Origin: Girardinichthys multiradiatus
Taxonomy: Eukaryota > Chordata > Actinopteri > Cyprinodontiformes > Goodeidae
Reading direction: 5' to 3'
Assembly (NCBI RefSeq): GCF_021462225.1
Contig: NC_061795.1
Location: 744,001 to 808,000, forward strand
DNA: 64,000 nucleotides
Part shown: positions 52,377-64,000 of the stretch, one piece after another
Numbering within the stretch: position 1 is the stretch's first letter
Layout: every line of letters begins with the position of its first letter
Made by a program: the position numbers and the translations under genes
Notes under the pieces: model-generated
Databases searched by the model: none
Told to the model about the DNA's origin: nothing
What the model saw: the letters and a program-made list of their open reading frames with translations, nothing else

Positions 52377-54350
52377 CTAACTATAAGCTTTATCAAAAAG
52401 GAAAGTTTTAAGCCTAGCCTTAAAAGTAGACAGGGTGTCTGCCTCACGGACTAAAACTGGGAGCTGGTTCCACAGGAGAGGAGCCTGATAACTAAAGGAT
52501 CTGCCTCCCATTCTACTTCTAGAGACTCTAGGAACCACCAGTAAACCTGCAGTCTGAGAACAAAGTGCTCTGTTAGGAACATATGGACCAATCAGATCTC
52601 TGATGTATGATGGAGCTAGATCATTAAGGGCTTTATATGTGAGGAGGAGAATTTTAAATTCTATTCTGGATTTAACAAGGAGCCAATGAAGGGAAGCTAA
52701 AATAGGAGAAATATGATCTCTCTTTTTAATTTTCATCAGAACTCTTGCTGTAGCATTTTGAATCAGCTGAAGGCTTTTAACTGCATTTTGTGGACATCCT
52801 GATAGTAAAGAATTACAATAGTCCAGCCTTGAAGTAACAAATGCATGGACTAGTTTTTCAGAATCACTCCTGGACAGGATATTTCTAATTTTGGCAATGT
52901 TCTGGAGGTGAAAGAAGGAAATCCTAGAAACCTGTTTAATATGGGATTTAAATGACATGTCCTAGTCAAAGTTAACACCAAGGTTTTTTACTTTATTACC
53001 GGAGGTCAATTTAATGCCATCCAGGTTAAGTGATTGACTAAGCAGTTTCTTTTTTAAAGACTCCGGTCCAAAGACAACAACTTCTGTCTTGTCTGAATTT
53101 AGAAGCAAAAAATTTAACGTCATCCAAGTTTTTATGTCTTCAAGACATGCTTGTAGTCTATCTAACTGGTTGGGTTCATCAGGATTTATGGATAAGTAAA
53201 GCTGAGTATCATCAGCGTAACAGTGAAAATTTATCCCATGCTGCCTGATTATTTGACCTATTGGAAGCATATATATAGTAAAGAGAATTGGCCCAAGTAC
53301 TGAACCCTGTGGTACTCCACAATTAACCCTGGAGTTTAAAGATGATTTATCATTTACATGAACAAACTGGAATCTGTCAGATAAATAAGATTTAAACCAG
53401 CCTAGCGCTGTTCCCCTGATCCCTACAGCATATTTCAGCTTTTCTAAGAGAATATTATGGTCGACTGGATCAAATGCAGCACTGAGATCTAACAGAACCA
53501 GAACAGACACAAGTCCATTATCTGAGGCCATAAGAATATCATTAGTGACTTTCAGCAGAGCTGTTTCAGTGCTATGATGAGCTCTGAAGCCTGACTGAAA
53601 CTCTTCAAACAGGTCATTGCTGTATAAATGTTCACACATTTGATTAGCAACTATTTTCTCAAGAATTTTAGATAAGAATGGAAGATTGGATATAGGTCTG
53701 TAATTTATTGTCATCTCGATCAAAGGTTTCTTAAGTAAAGGTTTAATTACAGCTAACTTAAAAGCCTGTGGTTCTGATCCATTTACTAAAGATAGATTAA
53801 TCATATCTAAAATGGGGCTGGTAATCAGAGGGAACACTTCCTTAAATAATTTGGTTGGGATTGGGTCTAACATACAAGTTGAAGGTTTAGATGAAGCTAA
53901 TATTTCTGATAACTCAGGAAGCTTCACAGGATCAGAACAGTCCAAACACAAATCAGGTTCTGCAGTTACTTGCAATGTTGTCTCACTTACTAAGGATGAA
54001 ATAATCATCTTCAGGAGTATGTCAAAGATTTTATTTTTAATAGAATCAATTTTATTTAAGAAGAATCCCATAAAGTCATGGATGCTAAGAGCTAAGGGAT
54101 TGGATGGCTCAACAGAGCTATGACTCTGTGTAAGTTTAGCAACTGTACTAAAGAGAAACCTTGGATTATTCTTGTTCTCTTCTATTAATGATGAGAAATA
54201 AGCTGTTCTAGCTTGGTGAAGTGTCTTTTTGTACAACAGTAGGCTATTTTTCCAGATTAAGTAGGAATCCTCTAGGTGTGTAGAGCGCCATTTTCTCTCC
54301 AATTTTCTAACATTGTGCTTTAAAGTACGCAGCTCTGAATTAAACCAAGG
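52377..54350 (-). pseudogene. L2-like LINE reverse transcriptase, one in-frame stop
   Basis: Non-LTR reverse transcriptase. Motifs in order: RRLAPWFNSELR before 54302, FKLAVIKPLLKK, NYRPISNLPFLSKILEK, FQSGFRAHHSTETALL, LLDLSAAFDPVDH (usual fish form AFDTVDH), GVPQGSVLGPILF and FHCYADDTQLYLS (the YADD active site). A TAG at 52959-52961 interrupts the frame just after NLGVNFD, and the same frame continues with DMSFKSHIKQ to 52377. All catalytic motifs lie upstream of the stop. Relative to the endonuclease frame there is a frameshift near 54350. Confidence 0.88.
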
Positions 54351-54352
54351 AG

Positions 54353-55165
54353 CTAGCCTCCTATGATTACCTTCTTTTTCAAGGGGGCTGCATTGTCTAA
54401 TGCATCACGCAATGATGAAGAAACACTATGAACAAAAGAATCAATTTGTGAAGGGCAAGAAACAAAATTATTTTTCTCCATTGTGCTTTTCAGTGATAAT
54501 GAGGAAATTAAAAATGGAACAGATTCTTTAAAGGTTGTTACAGCATCGCCTGATAATGATATACTATAATGAAATTTTCTTTCAGGTGTGGAGAACTCGG
54601 TTAAATTAAACTCAAAGGTTATTAAAAAATGGTCAGACAGGACAGGGTTATGAGAGAATATTGTTATGTCTTTACACTCAATGCCATATGTCAGCACAAG
54701 GTCCAGAGAATGAAGACAAAGGTGGGTAGGTTTGTTAATGTTTTGATCAAAGCCAATTGAGTCTAAGATAGCATTAAAGGCTATATTTAGGCTATCACTT
54801 TCAGCGTCAACATGAATGTTAAAATCCCCCACTATAATAACTTTATCTGTATTTAACACTAAATCAGATAAAAGGTCTGAAAACTGATCTAAAAATCGAG
54901 AGTAAGGGCCTGGTGGACGGTACAAAACAACAAACTGAAGAGGTTTTAGTGCTTTGCAATTTGGATGAGGAAAACTAAGGATTAAATATTCAAAAGAGTT
55001 GTAGCTATTGATTGGTCTGGGACTAGTCAATAAATCGGACTAAAAGATGGTTGCTACTCCTCCTCCTCGCCCAGTATTTTGAGGAATGTGAAAATTTAAA
55101 TAATTAGTAGGAGTTGACTCATTTAAAGTAACATAATCCTCTTGCTGCAGCCAGGTTTCCAGGTA
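54353..55165 (-). pseudogene. L2-like LINE endonuclease domain, 5'-truncated
   Basis: AP-endonuclease-type domain that nicks the target. Visible motifs: QNTGRGGGVA, the core VGDFNIHVD and SDHFLITFEF (catalytic Asp/Asn and the SDH box). One in-frame stop lies between GVATIF and SDLL (about 55040). The N-terminal motifs lie beyond the truncation. It ends with AAPLKKK, after which the frame shifts into the RT part. Confidence 0.8.
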
Positions 55166-56358
55166 TCAATAGCAGTATTTAATTTTGAATGAAACAGTTC
55201 TCCATAGAATGGGGACTTATTTCTAACTATGGTAAAATTATTACCAACAAATTAAAATACCATGAAAATGTTGGAAACACTATTTGTCTTTTAATAATCC
55301 AGATTTTTGCATTCTGTTCAACTTCATAGCAAATAGGACCACATCCATCCAGTGTTTTTTTAATCAAAAGCAGATTTAGCTGCACCCAAACCTGCTTTTA
55401 ATTTAATGAAATACAGCGAGGGTTTTCAAAGAGAGCCGAATCCTGTTCTTATTGCTGAGAATAGACTAAATTGGTCCTATTTTTTTCTTATCAAAGCCAA
55501 TATGACTTACACAACCCTGCCCTACAAAAAAAAATTTGACTTTAAAAATAAAATATTTCATGTTGAATGTATTGTTGAGCAAATAAAAAAAACAACTTTT
55601 TTGATTTGTTAAAAAAAACCCAACTTTTTTTTACCTGTGAGTATTGTTGACATGACGATTTTGGGCCACATGACAAGTAGAACCAAAGACAGAAAGGAAA
55701 CAGAGTTTCAGATGTAGGTTGGTCACACTGCAGCATAAAAAATGGAAAAGGGCGTGTTGGACTGAATTCACTGCCCTGACCTTTGAAACCAGATGAGCGT
55801 TGGTGATGGCAGGGCGCTGATAGATGTAGTCACATTTATGGAAAGCCAGAACAATAAAATGGAGTACAGGTTTTATTCAATCACTACTCGGGTTTAGTCT
55901 TCCTGCTGTTCAATGACTTCCCAAATGGTTAAGAAAAACTGTTTATTTTCAAGAATTTATCAACATTAACAAATTTACAAGATTTCAGAAAATCCCTTTT
56001 ACTGAAAGACAAAGTTGAAAAAAAATAGAGCGAATTAATAAATAAACAATACTATTTAAATGGATGAGGAGGGATCAGCCTTGATTGTAAAAATAGGTGG
56101 GATAAAAAATATAATCATATGTACATTAGCACCATGCTTCACGTAAAACAACATCCATAGCCATTTTTGTTTAGTGAAATACTCCAAACAACTTTTGAAA
56201 TCAATATAAAACATTCTTTGAATTCTTAAATGGTTCCGATTGAACAAAAGCAGCTCCAACACCTTTCACTGTGCTATCAAAAGGCTCACAGCTTCCCAGT
56301 CAGAAACAGAACGGTCGGTCCGACTGCTGATTGCCTGCAACGTTTTAAACATTTTGCC
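55166..56358 (-). other. Intergenic and ticrr 3' UTR
   Basis: AT-rich. The 3' UTR of ticrr must start at 56358; AATAAA on the minus strand occurs at 55872-55877 and is a candidate poly(A) signal. No repeat is recognised. Confidence 0.45.
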
Positions 56359-59300
56359 TCAATGCAGTAGTCTCTTCCTGCTGTAGGTCTTCCCTGTGTT
56401 TGAGCGTCTAGTTGGCTGGAAAAGGCTGAAAGGGGAGAGGTCCGGTTCATATTCTGTTTTCCCTGATGCAGCTTCATCTGGAAAATTCAGAAAATAAAGC
56501 AGGATGACGTGACCTGCAGTAAGAGGCCCATATATACACATCACATGAAAACGTTACCTTTGAAATTAGGTGTTTTCTTTCGAGTAGAACCCGTTTTTCC
56601 CTTAAACAGCAACGGAGACTGAGTGAGGGCCAAAATGCCGCTTGGTGTCACTGGTTTACTCCCCTTCCGACTGGGAGGAGTTACTGCTGCCGGAGAGGAC
56701 AAAACACAACCGGGGGTTGATTCATGATATTCTACCTTAAGAAGCAGGACAAAGCAAAGCTATTCTCTGTATCCAGCCAATAAAACTTCATGTACAAGAT
56801 GGTGATTGTTCCCTAAAATGCGTTGTACCACTGTATGAACAGATTTCATTTTTTTTCCTGACAATAAATCTGACAGAAAAGGTTTACATCCAAAGAAAAC
56901 GATATTCAGTTTGTTAGTTACCTAATTAGTCATTTATTAAGCTAAAACAAAATTAATATGTTTTTTATTCATTATTCAGTTTACACTAGATGAACACCAG
57001 CTACCCTCTCCATCACATACATGACATATAAGAACATGGCTGGACTGCAGTAAATATGCAAAACTTACAGGGTTCAGGGACTCATGATGTTGCCATGCTT
57101 CTTAACAAAAAGGTGGATCTTTGCCATTTTCCACATCCGCGAGACGCTTTCCTGGGCTCCCGAAGAACCCTACAAGCCAGGAGCCCCGTCCCTTGATGAT
57201 CCCATTATCGATGACCACAAATACAACACCCTCCCCTGGTGTGAGCCTCTCAGACCACATCAGGAAGAAGCTACAGACGAGATCCTACACAAAAGCACAG
57301 CACTACCACAGTGGGGATGGCATCTGTGCCACTGCTTCAAATTCTCAATAAGCAATGGAGTGGGAAGGCCCCATGTCATGGAGACCACGACCATGCTGAC
57401 ACCACGCTACTCCACGCCCCACACAAGACCTTGAAACAGTTTCACTGTGATAAATGGTCAAAACAATGCTGCAGCTGATTTTCGCATTCTCGAAACGCCT
57501 GCGCATCCTCAACCAGACTGCTTGGGTTTCAACGTGCCCCAGTAGACCATGATCTTCCACATTCTGGCTGACATGTCATTCATCAAAGGTTCCTCCTCAT
57601 TTTTTACCTGAAAACTCCATACTCTACAAGACTTTAACTTCTCTTTTCATCCATTTCTAAAGTAAAAATATCAAACTTCACTAAATGTATGCCAAATATT
57701 TCAACATTGGTCAGGCTTTAGCTTTCGAACCACGGACAGGAAGGAAAGATGGATAAACACAAACGAATGGATGGATGATGAAGAAACCAATGAACAAACG
57801 GATGGATGGACAAAAAGTAGGATGGATAAATGGGAGGATGACGGATGGAAGGAAGGCGGACAATGGATGGATGGATTAATACAGCCATATAGGTACATCT
57901 CAAAGATTTGAGTATTGTAGAAAAGTTCAAAATCATATAGATTAATTACGCATGGAATAAAATTTTTCAATCCTTTATTTCTTGTAATTTTGATGATTAT
58001 GTCTTACAGTGTTCACAGAAAACAAGATTTCATAAGATCAATAAGAAATGATTTGTAATCCATAAATTCCATGTTATGGCCTATACAGCTGTTCAGAAGA
58101 CTGCAGATCTGCCAGTTGTCCAACACACACAAACACCCTCCACAGGAAGGGGACCCCACAAAAAGTTAGAAGCTGGCTTGCACAGAGTTCAAGTATATCA
58201 ATGGAAAGTTGAGCGGAAGGAAAAAGTGTAACAGAAAAGGTACATGGACAAGAATAACTGTTGCCTTGATAGGATTGTATAGCAAAATTCATTCACAAAT
58301 TTGGTGGAAAATTTTGTAGGCCATAATCATCAAAACTACAAAAAAAGTATTGAAAAATGTCACTATTTATAATAGAATCTAAGAGTTTCACTTTCTGAAA
58401 TAAGGGACCCAAAAATGCAGAATGTTTTCACAATGTTCAGTTTTTTTCAGAACCTATATTTTCTTTCCTCACACACATGCAGATCTGGAAAATACGTGAA
58501 ACAAATCCAATCCTTCTCCAAACTGCGTAGGAACCTTGAAATCACTGGGAGCTTTTATAGTAACAGAACGGAGCTGGAGCTGAGCTGATGGGACCGACCT
58601 GGACAGGACACTGGGACATCAGTTGACCAGTGCAGAGGCAAACAACCACCTGCAGTCATACTTACACCTGATGTCAGCTTAGAATGACCAGTTAACCTGC
58701 ATGTTGTTTGGACTGTGAAAGCAACTTGGAGAACCCTGATGGAAAGCTACAGGTGAAAACAAACTCCTTACACAAACACACCGAGACTGGAACCCAAACC
58801 CTTTTCATTTTGAGACTGCAAAGCAAAAGGTTGTCTAATTTAATACCTCCAATACTCTTTTGAAGTACTGCTAGACATGGAACACTTTCATGTCATAGAC
58901 TGTAAAAGTATTGCTTACTTGACATTAGCTCTCCAGCTTCAGATGCCCAGATGACTTCTGCAGTTTTATCCGAATCAGCATAGTCTGCCCCTTCAGCCAG
59001 CTTGGCCATCCAATACAAGTCCTCCATGGGTGAAAGAGGAGACGCATTTGCTGCAACTGGGGGAGCCTGTTTAGAAGTCAAAGCCATTTTTCCAGCTTTG
59101 CTGCTTGAGGGTTCGTCATTGTCATCAAAGTCCTCCAAGCGACTAACTCCAAGCTCAGCCTCCTCCAGGAGCTCCTCCAGCCGAGGCTCCCCCCTCAGCA
59201 CTCGATCCTTGCCTCCAAACACACCGAGCTGAGGCCTCTTCCTGCGAGGCCAGCTGTTCAGGTTGTCTGGAGTCACTTTGCCCACACTCTGAGGTGAAGG

Positions 59301-62300
59301 AGTGAGAGGAATAATGTCTGCCACTGCCACCGCATTTGGAGAAGGGGTTGCTGTAGAATGGCGTGTAGGCGTGTAGGACTGACAGATGTAAGTTTGGACA
59401 CCACCGCCTTTCCCAGGAGTACATTTGGCTGGAGTGATATGAGCGCAAAGAGACGGAGAGTAGCAGGAAGGATCTTTGTGTTTAGACATCAGAGCCAAGG
59501 CGCTTTCCATGTGAGGTTTTGTGCCGACTAAAGGGCTCTGTGCTCCGGGTTGAGGAGCGCCACCAGAAGAAAAGTCATCTGCATTCATGGAATCTGTTCG
59601 TTTTATTTTGAGTTTTGGAAGCCCAGATTTCTGCATTTCCAGTTCGACTTGGTAGGTAAGAGTGTTTGGAGTATTTGAGCCTTTCTTACTGTTGGATCTT
59701 GCCAAGCCTCTGGGGGTTGAAAATCGAGGGGAATCATTTCCGTATCCTAAACGGGCAGCAGCCTCCCTCTGCTGGCGGTCGGGGGTTTGTCGGAAGCCAT
59801 AACTCCGGCTGGGTGTGTTTTGGAGCGGCAAAGGTTGTTTTGGGGAAGCTGTTCTTACGAGACAGTCTGGACTAGACACAGAAGACTTCCTTGAGAAGCT
59901 AATACTCATTTTTATACCTTGGTTGAACTGAGTCTTTACAACTGCAGCATCGACAATATTCAAACTGTCGTCATCTGTGGTCGCAGAATTACCATGAGAA
60001 GACTCACATTCCTGTGATTCAGCCTGGAGGCTGGAATCGGTTTCAGAAGACTGTAATGTTTCAGTCTGCTCCTCTGTTCTAAGTGAAGGTACAGAAGCTG
60101 TTGAACATCTATCACCCTCTGGTGGTGTAAATGTTGCTTTAAGGGGGGATACCGTGTCTGACCCTTTCCTCGGGGTTCGTCCAGAGCGAGTAACCATTTG
60201 GTGAGTAGGACTAGGTGTCTTCACTAGAGTTCTGGTTTTGTGCTGAGGTGAGATATGTTGGGTTGAGGATGCTGAGCGTAGTGGAGGAGTCGTTTCCAGA
60301 TGAACTGCATCAACTTTTTTAGCTGTGTTGCAAATCGAAGGCGTCAGATTTTTTTCTGGAGTCAATAAATAATGTTCAGATATCCGTACTAGGCTTACAT
60401 TGCAGATCTTATCTGGGGTCTTAAACATGCTTGTCTTATCATTGGTGCTTTGGTCTGGACTGCAGAGCTTGCTGGGAGTTTTCATTTGTCTCATAGAGAT
60501 GTGAGAAGCTGTGCTTGGTGACTTAGGTACTTTAAAAGTTGCATAGTTCTCCTCCGCTGTACATTTCTGAGGAGAGGGAGACCATGTGACACTCTTCTTG
60601 GACAATGGACTGCTAAGTTTACATAATCCAGGAGCTTTGACTGGAGTCCTAAGAATACCCTTTAAAGGACTTTGCTTACTTGGCGTTGTTACATGAGGCT
60701 CTTTGCCTGGAGATTTCAAAGGGCTGGACTCAACAGCTGTACCAAGTCCAGAAGCAGCTGCTTCGGGGCTCTCTGCAACCATAGAAATGTGCATTTTAGA
60801 CGATACCAGAGTCCTTGGGGTTTGAGGGGTCCTGGGCATCTTAGGAGATAAATTCCTTCCACGTCTGATGGGTGACTTTGATGGTGTTTTGTTTGGGCTC
60901 TAAATGGAAAGCAGAAATATTATATAGGTTTCAGAAAAATGTCAGTTGTTCAGCATAAACTTTTTTATATTCCTGGTAGATTTAGATTTAAAATAATTGT
61001 CATTCAACGAAGAATATTGTTTCTGATAGGAAACGAGACGGGCATCTCTCAAAAGATAATAAAGCACTGCGAAATAAGTAGCAGTTTTGAAAAGTAAATA
61101 TAAAAAATCAGTCGGTAATGGTTGACTGTGATCCTTGCCTTATAGAGGCATTATATAATAAATCAGTTGGGACTGGATTTCATTTTTACAACTGGGCAGA
61201 TGGTCGTGATGTCACTGTAGCATTCCCATGTGCAGAGTACCTGGGGCAGTTCAACATATGACTGGTTGGAAAAAATGTCCAAAAGATTGACCAGCAGCAG
61301 ATAAGGGAAAAGTAAGTATTTTAGAAAAATGGCTAAACTATCTCTGAAATGAGTTTGGTGTGTTCTGGAGAAAGCTTTGAGGATCTGTAGGAGATATTGC
61401 TGGTTGTCTTACATCAAATAATGTTCAAAGAGTCATAAAGTAAATTAATAGGGCTGACTGGGAAGGTCTTGTACTGCATTCACTGTGGTATTTAGACCAA
61501 AACATTACAAATACAATTCAATAAGATTTCAGAACCTTTTAGTTAAATTCTGTCAAAATCTTTTGAAAAAAAAAAACAAACAAAAAAAAACGTATAAGTA
61601 TTCAAAGGGGATACACTTTAATAAATTACCTCAAAAACACTGGAGTCTGTGGACAACCGGGACCTGGTGGTGCGGGTTTCACCAGACTGGTTGCTGGAAC
61701 ATATGGGAGAATCTGCAGCCCCGAAGAGAAGACGCATGGGAGACTGGACCGTTTTCACATTAATGCCACAGATTTTGCTGTCGCTGAGTGTAAGCTGAGA
61801 TGAAGAAAGAGCTCTCTCCAGGTTCCTGGAGCGAGGCTGAGAACTTGAGTAGAAGGTGCTTGAGTGTCTTCTAGAGAACTTCTTTATTCTTGGGCTCCTT
61901 CTCAGGTCTGACAGAAAAACACAAAGAAAGAAAATATACTTGTGGTTTTATATCAAGCTTACCCTGTACTTCAAGTCAGGCAAACAAAACAAGTATCTTT
62001 TAGGTAAAATACTTAAAATTATATTTGAACCTTTATAAGGACGAGCTGTGCCCAGTAAACTCAAGTAAAAGTTTAAAAATGCACAAAGGAATTAAGGTGA
62101 AACCAAGGGGACTGGAAATGAAAGATTTTAATCCACCCACCCACCACAACATACTAATTCACTACGATGACAAGGCAGAAAACAGAAGTATAGGGTTGAG
62201 TTAATTAGCTTAAATACGACTATGAAAATCTGTTCCATCCATCCATCCAAGATCAGGTCACAGGGGCAACGGGTCCAGGAGGGAACCCCATTCATCTCTC

Positions 62301-63363
62301 TGCTCAGTGACATCTACCAGCTCATTCTGGGCGATTCTAAGGCTTTCATGTTCTGGGTCTTCCACAGGGTCTCCCCCACAGTAGGAAGTCCCCAGGAAAC
62401 CTTCAAAAACACTTTGTTTTTGGAATATGTTGCATTCAAAATGAGCAAATATTTGCAAAAAAGATTAAGTTTATCAGTTAGAACATTAAATGTTTTGTCT
62501 TTATAGTGTTAGAGTTAAAGTTTTACAGAGATCATAAATCAGCAATGGTGGATTTCTATAAATTATAAAGGGAAAAGTAAACTAGGGTGAGCAACTCTGT
62601 ATACATTTCAAAATAAATAGTGAATTTAGCTTCATTTATTCATTCATAGCGTTGTGTCCCAGATTAGTGGAGTTTTTTTACATTCATTTATACATTTCTT
62701 GAACAAAAAACAACCCTCAATTTACATAAATAAATAAGAAATATGTGATGTACATGAATATAAACTTTGGGAAAAACAAGGAACAATACCTTCGGCTGGT
62801 TTTATTGGTGATTCTTCTACTATGCACTCCTCGGTAAGGTCAGATTTCCTGTGAAATAAACATGATTTACTGTTAATTTACACCAAGCTACAGTTGATTT
62901 CATGTAATAGCAGAAATACCAGGATAATGACTGAAACATACCTTCCTATTTTCTGCCGTTGTAATAGGCGACTGGACACCTGCTTGTGGAGAGGTGTCTC
63001 ACACACCTTCTTTGTGAGAAGTTTGTGTTTTTCTGATAATATAAAAAAGAGATTTAACCATTAAAATGTTAAAACAATAGTAAGTCATTAAAAATTGAGA
63101 TTTGTTTTTGATAAATCTCAGAAACAATATCAAGTTGCACAGCCAAATACTGGAAAACACTGTTCACCTCCTGTAATTTACCAAGTCTAACATTATTTTT
63201 AAAAGCAACATATAACAATGTACGACATTACCTTCAGATTCAGAAAAACGTTTGCCTTTCATTCCTTCCACAGCAGATACAGACTGGCTCCTTGGTAGTT
63301 TTCTTTTCTTTGATGGGGAAACTATCTCTTGGTTGAAGAGGTTTCTTCTGACTTTGGTCACCT
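56359..63363 (-). CDS. ticrr: Treslin (TICRR), C-terminal half
   Basis: TICRR/treslin binds TOPBP1 after CDK phosphorylation and helps load CDC45 on the MCM helicase, so it licenses origin firing in S phase; it works with MTBP. Exons seen (high to low): 63363-63232, 63032-62942, 62848-62790, 61907-61630, a large exon 60899-58919 (1981 bases), 56686-56558 and 56477-56359 (TGA at 56359-56361). Frames agree at every junction; about 928 residues are visible of a family length near 1900. The exon-2/3 part has VCETPLHKQ and VEESPIKP, 31 residues apart, matching the two essential CDK sites of human treslin (T969, S1001; 32 apart). [13 protein letters not shown] and LLFGA follow, then a Ser/Pro-rich disordered region full of SP/TP sites ([10 protein letters not shown]), and the end YSRKRLLH. 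The 5' half lies beyond base 64000. Confidence 0.9.
57060..57600 (+). other. Unrecognised GC-richer ORF stretch in ticrr intron
   Basis: A 116-codon plus-strand ORF (57084-57434) with coding-like composition unlike the AT-rich intron around it ([32 protein letters not shown]). I do not recognise the protein. It may be a processed pseudogene or a piece of a transposon; no poly(A) tail or target duplication was identified. Other frames also stay open for shorter stretches. Confidence 0.3.
57720..57890. repeat. TGGA-rich simple repeat
   Basis: Degenerate GGATGGATGGA tetranucleotide tract; opens ORFs on the minus strand that read Ser/His/Pro-rich and are not genes. Confidence 0.85.
57892..58410 (+). 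mobile_element. Tc1-like deletion derivative (family C)
   Basis: TACATCTCAAAGATTTGAGT at the left and the inverse at about 58320-58400 are terminal repeats (TTTATTTCTTGTAATTTTGA and its inverse). Between them only the N-terminal part of the transposase is left: GACTGCAGATCTGCCAG, ACACCCTCCACAGGAAGGGG, TATATCAATGGAAAGTTGAG. The middle and C-terminal coding parts are deleted. Confidence 0.7.
60960..61110. mobile_element. Tc1 family B end fragment in ticrr intron
   Basis: GATTTAGATTTAAAATAATT and GAAACGAGACGGGCATCTCT near 60978-61045 match the ends seen at 26440 and 36950. No coding part remains. Confidence 0.5.
62228..62420 (-). mobile_element. Non-LTR retrotransposon (RTE/Rex3-like) 3' fragment
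   Basis: The plus strand starts CCATCCATCCATCC, then GATCAGGTCACAGGGGCAAC and CATCTACCAGCTCATTCTGG. On the minus strand this reads as a protein tail ([20 protein letters not shown]) before an ATGG repeat, similar to the end of fish RTE/Rex3 elements. It lies in a ticrr intron. Confidence 0.5.
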
Positions 63364-64000
63364 CTGTGGACCAATAAATGTATGATGAAAAACTTTACTA
63401 CTTTACCTAGAGGATTTGTAGGTAGGGCTGCACAATACTTATTGTCATCACAATATAACTGTATGAAATATACATATCGCAAAGAAGCGCATAGACTGCA
63501 ATAAGTCTCAGCTAATTACTTAAGTACCATGAGTTTAAGCTTTCCATGCCTGTAATGTACAAGGCGACTGTGGTTTAATGCAGTGTAAAAGGTTTTAGAA
63601 GGTAGAGAGGTGGTCAAGTCATTAAGCAACTACTGCTAATGTAACTTTTTCTATTGAAATGTTACTTCTAGGCAACGTTTGCTGTTTAGCTAGAAAGAAT
63701 AAATTAACATTGTCTTCCAGTAGCTGGATCGACTACTCATTTTCTGGGGTCTATGTTTGCTAGAAATCAAAAGCAGCAAGACAAACACTTCTTAATTATT
63801 TGTGCATTTATCGCAACTCATTTAGCTATTACAACATTAAACAGTATTATCACATATCGCCAGACTTCCTAATTTCGTGCCGCCCCAAGTGTAGGACCTC
63901 TAACATTTATAAATCAAAATATGCGATGCCATTTGGCTTCGAGGTTTTTTTTTTCCAGGTACATTTTTGCTGGAAGTAAAGCTGAATCCAGCAAGTTTAT
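63364..64000 (-). other. ticrr intron, continues beyond window
   Basis: AT-rich sequence upstream of the first visible ticrr exon; no further treslin exon or repeat is recognised before the edge. Confidence 0.5.

Larger units (their letters stand above)
51440..55165 (-). mobile_element. L2-like LINE, 5'-truncated, 3.7 kb
   Basis: The 3' end on the minus strand is at 51440-51480 (GCGCTATATAAATAAAACTG, then AATTG-like repeats). A UTR of about 900 bases precedes the RT frame (54350-52377), which follows an endonuclease frame (55165-54353). The 5' end stops inside the endonuclease domain near 55165, typical of incomplete reverse transcription. It carries few disabling changes, so it is fairly young. 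Confidence 0.85.
56687..58918 (-). other. ticrr penultimate-exon intron, 2.2 kb
   Basis: Contains an unrecognised plus-strand ORF (57084-57434), a TGGA-rich low-complexity tract and a Tc1 relic, listed separately. The rest is AT-rich without recognised features. Confidence 0.5.

Noticed and set aside
57701..57970. Ser/His/Pro-rich minus-strand ORFs
   Set aside because: Translation of the TGGA tetranucleotide repeat.

Overview
The window is vertebrate nuclear DNA, almost certainly from a ray-finned (teleost, probably percomorph) fish. It carries four vertebrate protein-coding genes, all on the minus strand and split by GT-AG introns. They sit in a background of fish-type transposons: many Tc1-like DNA elements, Rex1/CR1-like and L2-like LINEs, a Harbinger-type element, a Ty1/copia-like pol fragment and short SINE-like repeats. 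I see no bacterial, plasmid or phage genes, no CRISPR and no convincing rRNA or tRNA gene.

Layout from left to right. 1-945 is the 3' end of a LINE reverse transcriptase, followed by decayed Tc1 copies. 5787-8006 is aen (apoptosis-enhancing nuclease; three coding exons, 336 aa), with a candidate p53 site upstream at 8626-8645. 8825-10434 is a nearly intact, young Tc1 transposon broken by one stop codon. 11692-19701 is pdia3 (ERp57; 13 coding exons, 493 aa), with an ER-stress-like element in its promoter. 20266-28300 is intergenic and filled with transposon relics. 28634-45456 is ckmt1 (mitochondrial creatine kinase, ubiquitous type; nine coding exons, 415 aa); its second intron holds a nest of transposons inside transposons. 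46000-56350 is intergenic: a perfect 20-bp hairpin, a G-rich 13-bp minisatellite of about 1.4 kb, an LTR-like or promoter-like stretch, and a 3.7-kb L2-like LINE. 56359-63363 holds the last seven exons (about 928 residues) of ticrr/treslin; its 5' half lies beyond the right edge.

The four genes are not an operon and act in different places: AEN in p53-driven nucleic-acid degradation, PDIA3 in oxidative glycoprotein folding in the ER, CKMT1 in mitochondrial phosphocreatine production, and TICRR in CDK-controlled firing of replication origins. In human all four lie on chromosome 15, with PDIA3/CKMT1 at 15q15 and AEN/TICRR at 15q26. Here pdia3-ckmt1 lies between aen and ticrr, so local order has been reshuffled within an old linkage group.

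I did not find a clearly new biological system. The most unusual items are the four-layer transposon nest in ckmt1 intron 2, the copia-like remnant with a recognisable LTR and polypurine tract, the nearly intact Tc1 copy, the quadruplex-prone minisatellite next to a TATA-containing stretch, and plausible regulatory sites in front of aen, pdia3 and ckmt1. Exon borders were placed by hand from reading frame, splice consensus and family similarity. All family names rest on recognition, not on a database search.
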